A stretch of 64,000 nucleotides of DNA from assembly GCF_009905375.1 (NCBI RefSeq), contig NC_133649.1, positions 225,639,275-225,703,274 on the forward strand, read 5' to 3'. Below the pieces are notes generated by a model, which saw only the letters and a program-made list of their open reading frames with translations, was not told the origin of the DNA and did no database searches. The position numbers were made by a program, and so were the translations under genes. This document shows positions 19,098 through 29,759 of this stretch, in pieces (within the stretch, counting starts at the first letter, position 1; each line of letters starts with the position of its first letter). The stretch comes from Apium graveolens (Eukaryota > Streptophyta > Magnoliopsida > Apiales > Apiaceae).

Positions 19098-20330
19098 ATG
19101 GCACAAAAAAGACAACGAACTCAAGTAAGCAGCAGCACCACCGATTCATCGAGTGCAGGTAGTGTGAGGCCTAGACTTTTAACTCCCGAGGCTGAAGCGG
19201 AGTATGTGAGGCTGCTTTCGAAGCCTATAGCCAAGGAGCGTGGTTTTCTGCCATCGGGGAAAGATGGTAAGTTGTTGGAGATGATCTTGGAGATGGGATG
19301 TGTGGTGTTCTATGAGATACCTGTTGCTGTGCCCATGAGTGTGGTGCGTGAGTTTTATGCTAATGCTAAGGTGAATAAGAACGGGTTCACAGTGGTGTGG
19401 GGGATGACAGTGGACTACAGTGTTGAGGTAATTCGATGGGTGATTGAGCATCCCGAGAAGAAGGAGGAGCAGGAGAACTGGAATGAGAAGACTCCAGAGG
19501 AGTTTAACTTGGATTTGATTATTTCTACCCTGTGTATGCCTGAGACGCATTGGAAGTTCATGAAGGGCACAAACGAGTATACCACGTTTCCTGCCTCATG
19601 TATGAACAAGTTTGCACGTGCATGGAATTCTTTTATTTTTTCTAATATCATGCCATCTTCTCATGTTCATGAGATTATTGTGGAGCGTGCTCGTTTGTTG
19701 TGGGGTATTCTGCAGGGGGATTATGGGGATCTTGGGATGGTGATCCATCAGGGTATTCTGAGGTTCTTGCGAGGGAGTACTACGGGTTCGATACTCTATG
19801 CGTCCATTCTGACGAAGTTGTGCGTGGCCGTTGGCGCTCGTTGGCCCGCACATAAGCAGCTACAGCTCCCTAATGCTCTGATTGATAGTTCGACACTGTT
19901 AAACATGATAGAGTGGTATGGTGGGAAGCCCGATCCTAAGGGGCTTGGTTATTCTTATGACCATCTGCCAGATGGAAGGCCAGCGGATCAGACTTATGCT
20001 GGTGGGACTTCGCAGGCTCATCGAGCAGCTTAGAGAGCTCAGTTGGGAGAGGAGGCTGGTCCTTCGGGATCGCCGTAACAGCAGCAACAGGAGAAAGCAC
20101 ATGTCAGTGTTGGTTTGAGTACGCAATATAGGCGTCTAGCTAGGAGGATGGATGCGATGCATGACATCCATAGCAGGTTTGCACATAACCTCACCCAGGC
20201 ATTGGGGACTGCTTTCAGAGCCACATGAGTCAACATCCGGTGGCCAGTATTCGATGAGGATTCAGTGTATCCACCTCTAGACACTCCTGACACTCCACCC
20301 CTTGAGGGTGATGATCCTGGTTTTGATTAG
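19098..20330 (+). pseudogene. extra ORF downstream of integrase (env position) of the Athila-like element
   Basis: The frame starts MAQKRQRTQVSSS at 19098 and stays open for 311 codons to a TAG at 20031. It then continues in the same frame to a final TAG at 20328, with further stops TAA (20076) and TGA (20226). All three internal stops can be explained by C-to-T changes (CAG, CAA, CGA). The middle holds REFYANAKVNKNGFTVVW, a motif of the putative plant transposon protein domain, then a tryptophan-rich helical part (SFIFSNIMPSSHVHEI, LLWGILQGDYGDLGMVI). The C-terminus has a Pro- and Asp-rich tail. No signal peptide or transmembrane helix is visible, so calling it envelope rests on position only. 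Function unknown. Confidence 0.72.
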
Positions 20331-21543
20331 GTATGTTTGATTCTTAGCTATTACCTTCACTGAGGACAGTGAATATTTTAAGTTTGGGGGTAGTAGTTAA
20401 GGATTTATGTGTTTTGTGTGAGTCACATATAGTTGCATATTCATGCTAGTTTAGTTCATATAGTTGCATGTTTTCCATGTAGTAGTTTTTTTGTTATTTT
20501 TTTTAGTTTTTATGATAGTTTGTTCATATAGTTTCATGCATTTGCATAATAACATGACCCCTTAGATGATTTTACCGATTGATTTGTGATATTGATGCTA
20601 GTGTAGTGATGTCGTATTTAGTGATGTTAAGTCTTATCAAGTTGATTTGCATGCTAGAGACAATTGTACTTCACTAAGACGTATAGGTTGCTTGAGTGCT
20701 AGATCATGGTCATGGTTTATTTATTATCGAGGTTTAATCGCTTGTTTATATTTAGAATTTAGGATATTCTCTTAATAATAAAATAATGTAGACATTTAAA
20801 AATTGGAGAAAATTGGATTTAATTGCTAGTTGTTATGGCTAGGTGTCAAATGGCTAGTAGCCGTCTCATTTTATATGAGTATTCTAGGGTTGAACGAGAT
20901 GGAGCGAAACACGTTCATTCAGAAATTTGTGAAAAAAGAGAAAAAAGAGAAGAAACAAAAAAGAGAAAAAAAGAAGTATATACGTGTTTATGCATAATTG
21001 ATCATGAGTGAGCTCTTTAATACTCGAGTTATTAAGTTCTTAGGGGACTTTGTGCCTAGTGACCTAAGGCTTTTTATAGTCTGGGATCCACTTACCTAAT
21101 GCTCGCTACATGTGTATTATTGTATAAGTCTTTTGTGGACCTCACTCATTGCACGATCAAATAAGCATATTTGTGTTGTTTTGTGTTATGAATAAAAGCA
21201 TGAATCCATGAAAAACTCTGATAAAAAATTGAAGTGTTATAAGTTATTTTGAGACTAGCTTTTATTCTATTTATAACCTTGTGATTGCCTTGCTGAGTAG
21301 GAGTCATGATTATTGATCTAGTTGCGATAGTATATCTGTAAGCATTTGCACACACACACATTTATGGCTTGTGAATTGATTTGTGGGGCTTGATTGATCT
21401 TTGTGTGAATAACTGCATTTGCTGAGATGTTACTTGTTGGTTGGTTTAGTCATTCTATGGGGATCGTTGCATTCATATAGTTTGCATTCATGCATTTTTA
21501 TTTCTTATTCTTTGAGTCTGTTTATGCTTGAGAACAAGCATTG
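20331..21543 (+). other. 3' untranslated region of the Athila-like element
   Basis: About 1.2 kb of T-rich sequence without coding. A polypurine-like AGTTTGGGGG at 20381-20390 lies only 50 bp after the extra ORF. An A/G-rich stretch with repeated GAAAAAAGAG and AAAAAAGAAG words lies at 20930-20980. Confidence 0.6.
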
Positions 21544-21560
21544 ATTCAAGTTTGGGGGTA
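21544..21560 (+). promoter_or_regulatory. polypurine tract of the Athila-like element
   Basis: TTCAAGTTTGGGGGTA directly precedes the 3' LTR. The GGGGG core and its place at the LTR border fit the plus-strand primer site. Confidence 0.8.
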
Positions 21561-23010
21561 TATTGAGTGGCATTTATGACACTTTATTACGCTTCATAAA
21601 GCTTTGAATCGGTGTTTTGTACTCAAGTTGTTAGTATTTTTAACGTGTTTTTGTAGTATTTCTGCATTTCAGGCATTTACCAGGTAACCAGGTGAATTAG
21701 CATGGTTTTAATGCTAATTTGGTGTTAGGATGGTGCTCAGAATAAAAGCGTGAAAAGACCAACTCAAATCAGCAAGAAAAGAAGAAGCCAGGAAGTTTTT
21801 ATAGAGGCAAGGCACACCCGTGCTGAAGAAGTGCGCGGCCGCGCCAGGAAGGCAGAATGTCAGCGCGCTCGCGCTGAAGCAGCGCGTGGCGCGCCATGTC
21901 GAGTAAAGAAAATTTTGTTTCTATTCTGATTTTGATCCAGAAGACTTCTACTTTGCATGGGCTTCTATATAAACATAATTTAAGGTCATTTTTCATAAGG
22001 AGACGTACCAGAGCTTAAGGAGAAGGCGTAAGAAGACCGTAGAGCACAAATCAACCAAGGCGAAGAAGATCTAGTTTATTCTTGTGATTCTTTATTTTAA
22101 GTTGTAACTTGGATGCTAGTTTTCTTATTCATGAACCTTTACTCTTGTTACGTACTTGGTTTTATTATTTGTTATAAATACTACATTTATTATATCATGT
22201 TTTCTTCGGAACCCACGTTGATGATGAGTCTGATTATGGGCTAATCGTTATCGTGGGGTTCTAATGGATTTATTTATGGATTTCTTTAGTTAATTCGTTT
22301 CGATGCCTTAGTGTGTGGTGATTGTATGATAACCTAGTTTTGGTTGCGCTTATTTGTCTTGTGAGCATCGCGGACTTATAAGATAGTGTGTTAATCTTTA
22401 ATGAAGCGAAAGTGAATTTAAGGGTTTAGAACTTGCCATGCTAGCATAGGTTCATGTAATTTTAATGCATGATTCATAGGTAATTTTAACCATCTTACTT
22501 GCCCTATGTAATCACGAGAGATAACTTGTGCATTAACCGTTATTGTAAAATTCTATAAACATATAGGGTCTCAATATAATTGGTGTTTATTCAGCTTCTA
22601 TCTCTTTTGTGGATGTCTGGTAGTATGGTATTCGTACAACAAAAGTTAGTGTTTATCAGTTTCGTGTTATCTGATTAGTGTCATCACCATTACATACTAA
22701 GGTTAAGAATGAAAAGGCTATTGAATGAAGTATTTAATGAAGTTAGAATCCCATGTGTGTGTCATATATTATTCTATTCTCTTTAATCTCTTAGTTTATG
22801 TTCTTTAGTATAATCTCTTAGTTAATCTTAGTATAAACAACCACAAATTGTTATTCGTCTTAGCATTGGATAATAACCATACTAGTGTTACATATACATT
22901 GATTGAAATTAACCTAAACCTATCCCTGTGGGAACGAACTAGAATTTATTCTATATTACTTGTGATCGCGTATACTTGCGTGAATATTAGTGCGTGTTCT
23001 AGCCGTAACA
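21561..23010 (+). repeat. 3' LTR of the Athila-like element
   Basis: 1450 bp, from TATTGAGTGGC (TG terminus changed to TA) to GCCGTAACA, followed by the TCCTT duplication. It is the longer of the pair because it keeps ~70 bp at about 21921-21990, with the TATA box at 21965-21974, that the 5' LTR lacks. Confidence 0.95.
21965..21974 (+). promoter_or_regulatory. TATA box of the Athila-like 3' LTR
   Basis: CTATATAAAC in the LTR, followed after ~60 bp by AGACGTACCAGAGC, which is shared with the other LTR. It is absent from the 5' LTR. Confidence 0.6.
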
Positions 23011-23015
23011 TCCTT

Positions 23016-24400
23016 CTCTCCTTCTTCTTGGGTCACTATCTCTTGCCCCCGACTTCTTGGTCGATAATGGTACATTCAACCATGAAGTCTGATAATGTAT
23101 GAGCCTTGATGGCTATCCGAGGCTTATACTTGATATTGAATTCTCCCAACTTAATTGCCTATTTGATCATCCTTCCACTTGCTTTCGGGCTATGAATGAT
23201 GTTCCTCAAAGGTTGGTCTGTCAGGACTTCAATTTTGTGGGCCTGGAAGTATGATCTCAACTTCCTCGAGGATATTATTAGGGCAAGTGCAAACTTCTCA
23301 GTAATGGAGTAGTTCAACTCCGCTCCATGGATCACCTTGCTCACATTGTATTCGGTTTGGCCAACAACGGGGCTTTAGTCATGTAGTTCTTCAGTTGTTC
23401 AAAGGCCTCTTGGCTTTCAGATGTCCACTCAAAATTCTTTATCTTCTTCAACTTCTGAAATTAGGGTAGGCATTTGTTTCCTGACTCAGAGATGAACCTT
23501 CCTAAATATGCAATCCTCCTAGTCAGCTTTTGAATGTCCTTTATGAAATGTGGTAGTTCCATATCTAGGATGGCTTTGATTTTGTTGGGGTTTTCCTCGG
23601 TTCCTCTCTTCGAGATCATGTGACCCAAAAAATTTCAGAACCAACGCCGAAGGCGCACTTAGCAGGGTTTAACATCATCTTATGGTGTTTCAGCACTTCG
23701 AATGCCTCTCTAAGATATTTAATATGGTCGGCCTTGGCTAGGCTTTTGAGTAACATGTTATCGACATAGACCTTCATGGTTTTTTCGATCAGATGAGCAA
23801 ATATCTTATTCACCAATCTTTGATAAATGGCTCCTGCATTCTTTAGTTCAAAAGCCATAACAAGATAGCAAAAGATACCAAAGTCTATAACAAAAGATAC
23901 CTTGCGGGTGTCATCCTTGTGCATTTTAATCTGATCATAACCGCTGAATCCATCCATGAAGCTTAACTCTTGTGCCCAGCAATGGCATCGATCAGGGTGG
24001 TAATCCTTGGTAGAGGGTAGCATTCTTTAGGGCATGCTTCATTAAGGTTAGTAAAGTTGATGCACATCCTCCACTTCCCATTGGCTTTCTTGACCATCAC
24101 AAGGTTAGCCAACCATTTGGGGAATTGTACTTCCTTGATAAATTCAGCTTCAAGGAGCTTTATAACCTCCTGCTTAATGGCTTTCAGCCTATCTAGTGCA
24201 TAGGTTCTCTTCTTTTATTACACGACCTTCAGAGTTGGATCGACATTTAGCTTTTGAGTTATAAGTTTGGGGCCAATCCCATGTATGTCAATATCTATTG
24301 AAGAAAACACATCATTGTTCTCTTGTAGGAACTTTGGTCCCTCAGGGGTTTCCCCAAGGACGCTCTAATGTCGGTGATCTTATCAAGGACTAGCGGGTCT
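23016..24400 (-). pseudogene. reverse transcriptase and first RNase H of the Tat-like pol, broken
   Basis: From about 24240 downward the minus strand reads RTYALDRLKAIKQEV, LANLVMVKKANGKWRMC and NLNEACPKECYPLP. Then come SFMDGFSGYDQIKMH (first catalytic Asp), VSFVIDFGIFCYLVMAFELK and the active site MKVYVDNML, where the usual YVDD has become YVDN. The first RNase H follows at 23159-23344 (GAELNYSITEKFALALI, EVLTDQPLRNI). The piece ends near SDFMVECTIIDQEVGG at about 23050-23090, the linker to the second RNase H, which is found beyond the Athila-like insertion at 12121. Frameshifts lie near 24020, 23615 and 23350. Confidence 0.82.
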
Positions 24401-24829
24401 AAGGGAATTGGGACCAAGTCCTCAGCTGGCTTCCCTCGACACTAATCATTTTCTCAAATATCCATGTCTTATATTGGGAGGACATGCGCCCAGTTTCATC
24501 GGGCCTAAGTGCTGCTACATAGCAACTTTAGGCCATATTTTGATCTCATTTCTCTTCTCTAACAATATTTCTGGTTGGGAACTTGATTACCATATGGTAA
24601 GTCGAGGGCACAACTTTAAATGCATGGATCCCTATTCTCCCCATGAGTGCATTGTAAGTAGAGGCTTCCTTGACAAGCTAGAATTTTAGCATCCGTGTGG
24701 CCTCTCTGGGCTCTTCTCCAATAGTCACGGGTAGTCGAATTGCTTTTTCTACTTGACATTCCACTTGGTTAAACCCGGATATGGATGCATCAGAGGGGGT
24801 CAGTTAAGAGTCAGTATACCCTATCCTTA
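24401..24829 (-). other. degenerate protease-to-RT region of the Tat-like element
   Basis: This lies between protease and RT in element order. I see no long frame on the minus strand, and the plus-strand open frame at 24408-24689 is a shadow with no domain. It probably holds the decayed protease C-terminus and connection. Confidence 0.4.
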
Positions 24830-25309
24830 GAAATGTGTCACAGGAACAGAACATCTATGGACGCTCCGTTGTCAACCAGGACCCTTTTGACAGGATAATT
24901 CTCAGTTATTGGGGGTGATAACTAAGGGATCATCCTGAGGGGGTTTCAAACCATAAAGGTCGGGGTCACCAAATTCAAGTGTCATCTTAGACTTGGCACA
25001 TTTAGGTACATCTCCAACTATACTAATTACCTCTCTAGTATAAGCCTTTTGAGAGTTCTTTGTTGTCCCAGCGGCCGTTGGCCCTCCGGAAATCATGTTG
25101 ATCACTGGCCCTCTGGGCTGCAGGTTTCGACCTCTGTTGTTACCCTCTTGGTCATCATCTCTTTTCTGGCCTCTGCCATCATCTCCCTTGACGAATCTTC
25201 CATATTTTCCTCGTCGAATGAGATACTTGATCTCGTCCTTGAGCTGTCTATAATCGTTGGTATCATGACCATCATCCTTATAGAACCTACAAAATTGGTT
25301 CTTGTTGTC
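24830..25309 (-). pseudogene. end of gag and start of protease of the Tat-like element
   Basis: From 25309 downward: a zinc-knuckle-like CRFYKDDGHDTNDYRQLKDE followed by IKYLIRRGKYGRFV, as in Tat gag C-termini. A charged RGQKRDDDQEGNNRGRN stretch follows, then EFGDPDLYGLKPPQDDPLVI, which leads into protease. A frameshift at about 24900 is followed, in another frame, by the protease motif VDNGASIDVLFL (about 24865). The upstream part of gag is cut off by the SIRE LTR at 25310. Confidence 0.75.
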
Positions 25310-25913
25310 TGTTAGGTCACACACACTGTAGAGGGGGTGAATACAGTGTATAGCATAATCAAATCGAACTTTAATAACTCAAGTAACATAAAACAAACTT
25401 TATTCAAAATAATAAACTCTGTTACAGTATGGAACTGTCCTCTATCAGTGATGAACAAATATCACGAGAGCTGCTAGGGTTTCAATAAATAATCTTCTCG
25501 ATATGATAACACTTATAGTGTAAACCCTATATCTGTGTTTATATACTACACAGTTACAAGATAATCGTTAATTGATATGGAATATAATTCTGCTTCCTAA
25601 AATATATCAATCAGATATCTTTTCTTCCAAGTATTCTATTCTTCATAGAATTCCTTCTTCATGCATATCTCTTCTTATGTTTGTCTCGATCTTTTCTTCC
25701 TGTGAATCAGCTGCCTTCCTTATCTGAACGTTTCCTTTAAGTCCTGATATTATCTTCTGATAAATATCTTCTGAACCTTAAGTATTGATGACTTAAGTTC
25801 TGACTTCAGTATAAGTGCTGATTTCAGTTAAGTACTGATTTGTCCTGTTTAAGTAAGATCTGTAAACTAAACATAAATCACATTAGTCATGACATTATCA
25901 AATATATCTAGCA
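25310..25913 (-). repeat. 3' LTR of the outer SIRE element
   Basis: 604 bp, from TGTTAGGTCACAC to ATATATCTAGCA on the plus strand. It is alignable throughout with 28937-29551 and 41435-42048 but clearly more diverged. The 8-bp inverted repeat ACACTGTA/TACAGTGT near its plus-strand left end is kept. Confidence 0.93.
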
Positions 25914-25925
25914 ATCTCCCCCAAC
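25914..25925 (-). promoter_or_regulatory. polypurine tract of the outer SIRE element
   Basis: On the minus strand AGTTGGGGGAGAT directly precedes the 3' LTR. The inner copy has the same tract at 29552-29563. Confidence 0.8.
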
Positions 25926-26117
25926 TTGTAAATTAGCATAATATACAAGTTTAACAGATATTTGATGATGTCAAAAACATTAAGTACAAATGCATGAGAA
26001 TTTGACTAGATAACTACAACTTACAGTCCTTAAAGCTTTACCAATCTTTAACTTATGATAACAACTTCAGTCTGTATTCATATCAGAATTTGAGCAGTTG
26101 TAGATCTTGACTTGGCT

Positions 26118-28931
26118 TCATCTTCTGATCTCTCTAATATCAGGAGTTGTTCTGAGATAGTTCTTCAACAAACATCTCTCAGCATATCTGAGTTCATCAA
26201 TCATCCTCCTTTTAGCATCTTTAAGTTCTGCAGAATCTTCACCAGTTTGAAAGATTGTAGCCCTGAAATCATTAATTTTAGCTTTCTTTAAGTCCTGATC
26301 CAGTCTGATCAAATACGCCTTGTCGGACTCAAGATTGAATTCCACAGCCCTGTAACCCAGAAAGGTAGTTATAATCTTAGCAGAGTTGGGCTTCATCTCA
26401 ACAATATCACCCTTGTGATCTCTATACTTTGGAAGATATGTGTTGTCAGACTTAACAGAATAAAGCATTTTCTGTTTCTGAATTTGACTCTTCAAAAAGT
26501 TTGCAGCACTTTCTGTTATTTTGTCATTCACTTGAAGTAAGAATAATACATGTTCCAGTTCTTCAAAATACTTCAGTGGAATGGCATTTTCCCTTATATG
26601 ATAAACCCTACCATCTGTCATGAAGTACAACAAGATGTGTTCTTTCAAGTAGGTATGGTAAACCATTTGTACAGATTCTAGTTGATTCAATCTCTCAGGA
26701 GTTGCTCCAATACCTGGTTCACTTAAGGAAGTTGGATCATTGGTTGTGTTTTGTATTCTTCTTTCATCAGCACTTCCCAATCCAGTTTTATCTCTTGCTT
26801 CCTTTCCAGTAACTACTCTTGCTTCAAAACCACTTAAAGCAGTCTTCAAAGGTTGAGTCTGTTTGGCTTTGGTGAATCCTGGTAGGAGTATCTTCGAAGG
26901 TTTAACATGAGAAATGTCAGAGGTTTCCTTTGACTTATCTTCTGATATCAAGTTAACTTGAGCTATGTCAGAGGTTACTTGCTTCTTTGAGATATCAGAA
27001 CTAACTATCTCTTGAATCTGAACAACTTGAGCCATGTCAGAGGTTGTCTTAGAAACTTTTCTTGAAGTCAGAGCAAGATCAGCATCTTCATCAGTAATTT
27101 CTTCATTCACATGAGGCACATAAACCTTGATAGGTTCACCAACTTTCTCTTTACCCTTGGACCTTGGATCTATCTGCAGTTGTGATTTAGCTTTGGTTGC
27201 TTCAGGATTTGTCCTTTCTTTTATCACAATGCCTTTGAGCTTTGGAAGTTTCTTTTTACCAGAAGCTTCAGATTTAGATTTGACTTTTTCTGATTTAAGT
27301 CTAGCTTCTTCTTCCATTAGACTTTCCAAGTCCATTCCTGGATTCTCCTTTAAAAATAACTGTCTTGATATTTCTTCATCAAGATCCAAAAGTTCATCAG
27401 AACTTATCCTTTTACCAGTAGCAGAATTAATTCTTTTTCCAGCATCTGAACTTGTCCTGTGACTTGTGATTTCAGCTTTTCTTGATGAGAAATTTCTACC
27501 TCGACCATGACCTCCACCCATTCCAGAGTTTCCCTGGTCATCTTTTTCATCATCCTTCCCCTTTAGTGTGATCAGTTTTGCATTTGGACTTAATTACTTT
27601 CTCCCCCTTTTTGGCATCAGCAGGTAAGAGAAGAGAGACAAGCAATTCCACTGAGGCTTGGATTTCATCGAGTTGAGATTGCTGAGAAGCTTGATTTTTC
27701 AAAATATCATCAATCTGAGACTGTTGTTTCTCTTGAGTCTTCTCAATGTAAGCAACTCTGTCAAAGGTAGGTTTGAAGATTTTTTTCTTATCAAGTGTCC
27801 TAGTCATATCTTGCTTGAGCAATTCTTCCTTAACTTGACGTAACTCTGCATGAGTTGTTGAATGGAGACCTTGCAGATGTCTAGTACTCAATGTAGTGAC
27901 CCGAAGCTGTGTCTTGAAATCATCATTAATTAAAATTTCATCAGCTTTTGCCAAGTGCTCAGCAAGAATCTTTTCAGATGGAACAAAGGTAACTGAGTTC
28001 CATTCCCTTAGTCCACTCCTGTCCTCTAGGAGTTTCACTCCAAGGTATTGGTGCCTCTCATCGTACAAACTTCTTGACTAGTTCAGATTTAGAAACAGTT
28101 TATGGAGGTGCATGTCCTGAAGGACCTGCTTCATCAGCATCTACATTTGGAGCAGCATCACCGGTATCATCAGCATTTGCAGCATCAGAACTTACAGAAT
28201 CAGCATCTTCTGATAAAACAACAGTATGAGAAGCAATCGAGGCTTCAACATCATCCTCTAAATGCTGATCTGTTTTTAAGTTCTGATCAACAGCCATATC
28301 CTGATGCTCACCTATATTCTGATCATCAACATCTAGATGCAGAGAAGGTGTAATAGACAATTCTGGAGTTTGAGTAGCATCAGTAACAGGTGTTGTTGAT
28401 GGATGAATTGCGGTTGGAGCTTCTAAGTAAAGTACCTCAGGCACAACCAGGTTCTGAATATCAATTTCAGCACTTGTGCCTGGATTGACAGAAGATACAG
28501 TCTCATGTATAGGAGACACATATGGTGTGTTTGCCTTGTCTGTAGTAGCTTCCTGAGGTGGGGACAATGAAGAAGGAGATGCAGTAGCTTCAGCAAATTC
28601 TGGTTCTTTTGAGATCAGAGATTCCTGATCTCCATCCTTAGCTGCTGCTTCCTCATCATCTGAAACTGGCCTTTTAGCTCTCTGTTTCTTGTATCTCTTT
28701 GAAGGTGGGGATTCCTTGGAAGGTTCAGCAGAAGTCATTCTCCTAAGCCTTTTGAGAAGCTTAGATCCCCCAATTCCAGAATCCTTCTGAGAAGGAACTT
28801 TCTCAGCTTCTTTAACAACAGGTTCTGATGCAGAAACCTGTTCCTCACTATCAGACTCATCTCTCAGAACAATCCTCCTTCTCTTCTGTGGTGTTTGAGG
28901 AACAGTCTTTGTCCTCTTGGGCTTGGAAGAT
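26118..28931 (-). pseudogene. env-like ORF of the outer SIRE element, C-terminal two thirds
   Basis: Three open pieces in different frames (28931-28100, 28068-27550, 27521-26118) align in order with the inner copy's ORF (32500-29760). The first is Ser/Glu/Asp-rich with basic patches (TPQKRRRIVLRDESDSEEQ). The second has a coiled-coil-like KTQEKQQSQIDDIL-NQ segment. The third contains the conserved C-terminal part with MVYHTYLKEHILLYFMTDGR and ends TPDIREIRR. Frameshifts lie at about 28010-28090 and 27530-27560. The rest of the ORF lies across the inner SIRE insertion at 42054-42172 and across the Tekay-like insertion at 55478-56334. Function unknown. Confidence 0.8.
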
Positions 28932-28936
28932 GAAGG

Positions 28937-29551
28937 TGTTAGGTCACACACACACTGTAGAGGGGGTGAATACAGTGTATAGTACACTCAAATCGAACTT
29001 TAAGAACTTAAGTAACAGAAAACAAACTTTATTGAAACAATAAACTCTGTTACAGTATGGAACTGTTACCTCTCAGTGATGAACAAATATCACGAGAGCT
29101 GCTAGGGTTACAATGAATAATCTTCTCTAATAATGATAACACTTATAGTGTAAACCCTATATCTGTGTTTATATACTACACAGTTATAAAATAATTGCTA
29201 ATTGATATGGAATATAATTCTGCTTCCTAAAATATATCAATCAGATATCTTTTCTTCCAAGTATTCCATTCTTTATAGAATTCCTTCTTCATGCATATCT
29301 CTTCTTATGTTTATCTTGATCTTCTTTCCTCTAATCAGCTACTGTCCTTATCTGATTATCCTTCAGCACTTAAGTTCTGATATCTATCTTCTGACGATTA
29401 TCTCCTGATAACATATGTACTGATATCCTTAAGTCCTGACTTCCAGTATAAGTACTGATCAACAGTTAAGTACTAATTTATCCTGTTCAAGTAAGATCCG
29501 AAAGCTAAACATAAAACATATTAGCCATGACATTATCAAATATATCTAACA
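28937..29551 (-). repeat. 3' LTR of the inner SIRE element
   Basis: 615 bp, TGTTAGGTCACAC to TATATCTAACA on the plus strand. It is near-identical to 41435-42048, and all differences I counted are transitions apart from a 1-base indel. A minus-strand TATATAAAC lies at 29167-29175. Confidence 0.96.
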
Positions 29552-29563
29552 ATCTCCCCCAAC
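29552..29563 (-). promoter_or_regulatory. polypurine tract of the inner SIRE element
   Basis: AGTTGGGGGAGAT on the minus strand, immediately before the 3' LTR. Confidence 0.8.
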
Positions 29564-29759
29564 TTGTAAATTAACATAATATACAAGTTTAACAGATATT
29601 TGATGATGTCAAAAACATTAAGTACAAATGCATGAGAATTAGACTAGATAACTACAACTTACAGTCCTTAAAGCTTTTACCAATTTCAACTTCTGATAAC
29701 AACTTCAGTCTGTATAAATATCAGAATTTAAGCAGTTGTAGATCTTCGACTTGGATTCA

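Larger units (their letters stand above)
12122..23010 (+). mobile_element. Athila-like Ty3/gypsy retrotransposon, complete but degenerate (level 1a)
   Basis: A 10.9-kb element bounded by LTRs at 12122-13501 and 21561-23010, with the 5-bp target duplication TCCTT at 12117-12121 and 23011-23015. It carries a tRNA-Asp-type PBS, gag, protease, reverse transcriptase with a large deletion, RNase H, integrase, an extra ORF downstream of integrase and a PPT. The element order, the PBS and the extra 3' ORF are marks of the Athila group. Nearly every coding block has stop codons, most of them explained by single C-to-T or G-to-A changes. It interrupts the pol of the Tat-like element, which runs on the other strand. 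Confidence 0.93.
6651..25309 (-). mobile_element. Tat-lineage Ty3/gypsy retrotransposon, decayed, visible 3' portion (level 0 of the nest)
   Basis: On the minus strand, from high to low coordinates, it shows: the end of gag and protease (24830-25309), reverse transcriptase (23616-24240), RNase H (23159-23344), a second RNase H (11651-12121), integrase (10400-11660), an antisense ORF remnant (9609-10200, plus strand), tandem arrays (7.2-9.2 kb), a PPT (6917-6932) and an LTR. Two RNase H domains plus an antisense ORF downstream of integrase are marks of the Tat group. The body is split by the Athila-like element at 12122-23010. It is cut at 25309 by a SIRE element whose other end is outside the window, so the 5' LTR and most of gag are not seen. 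Every coding part has stops or frameshifts. Confidence 0.85.

Noticed and set aside
19098..20330. Calling the Athila-like extra ORF a viral envelope gene
   Set aside because: No signal peptide, membrane span or glycosylated ectodomain features are visible; only its position is env-like.
24408..24689. 93-codon plus-strand frame in the Tat-like region
   Set aside because: Antisense to the degenerate protease-RT connection, with no recognisable domain.
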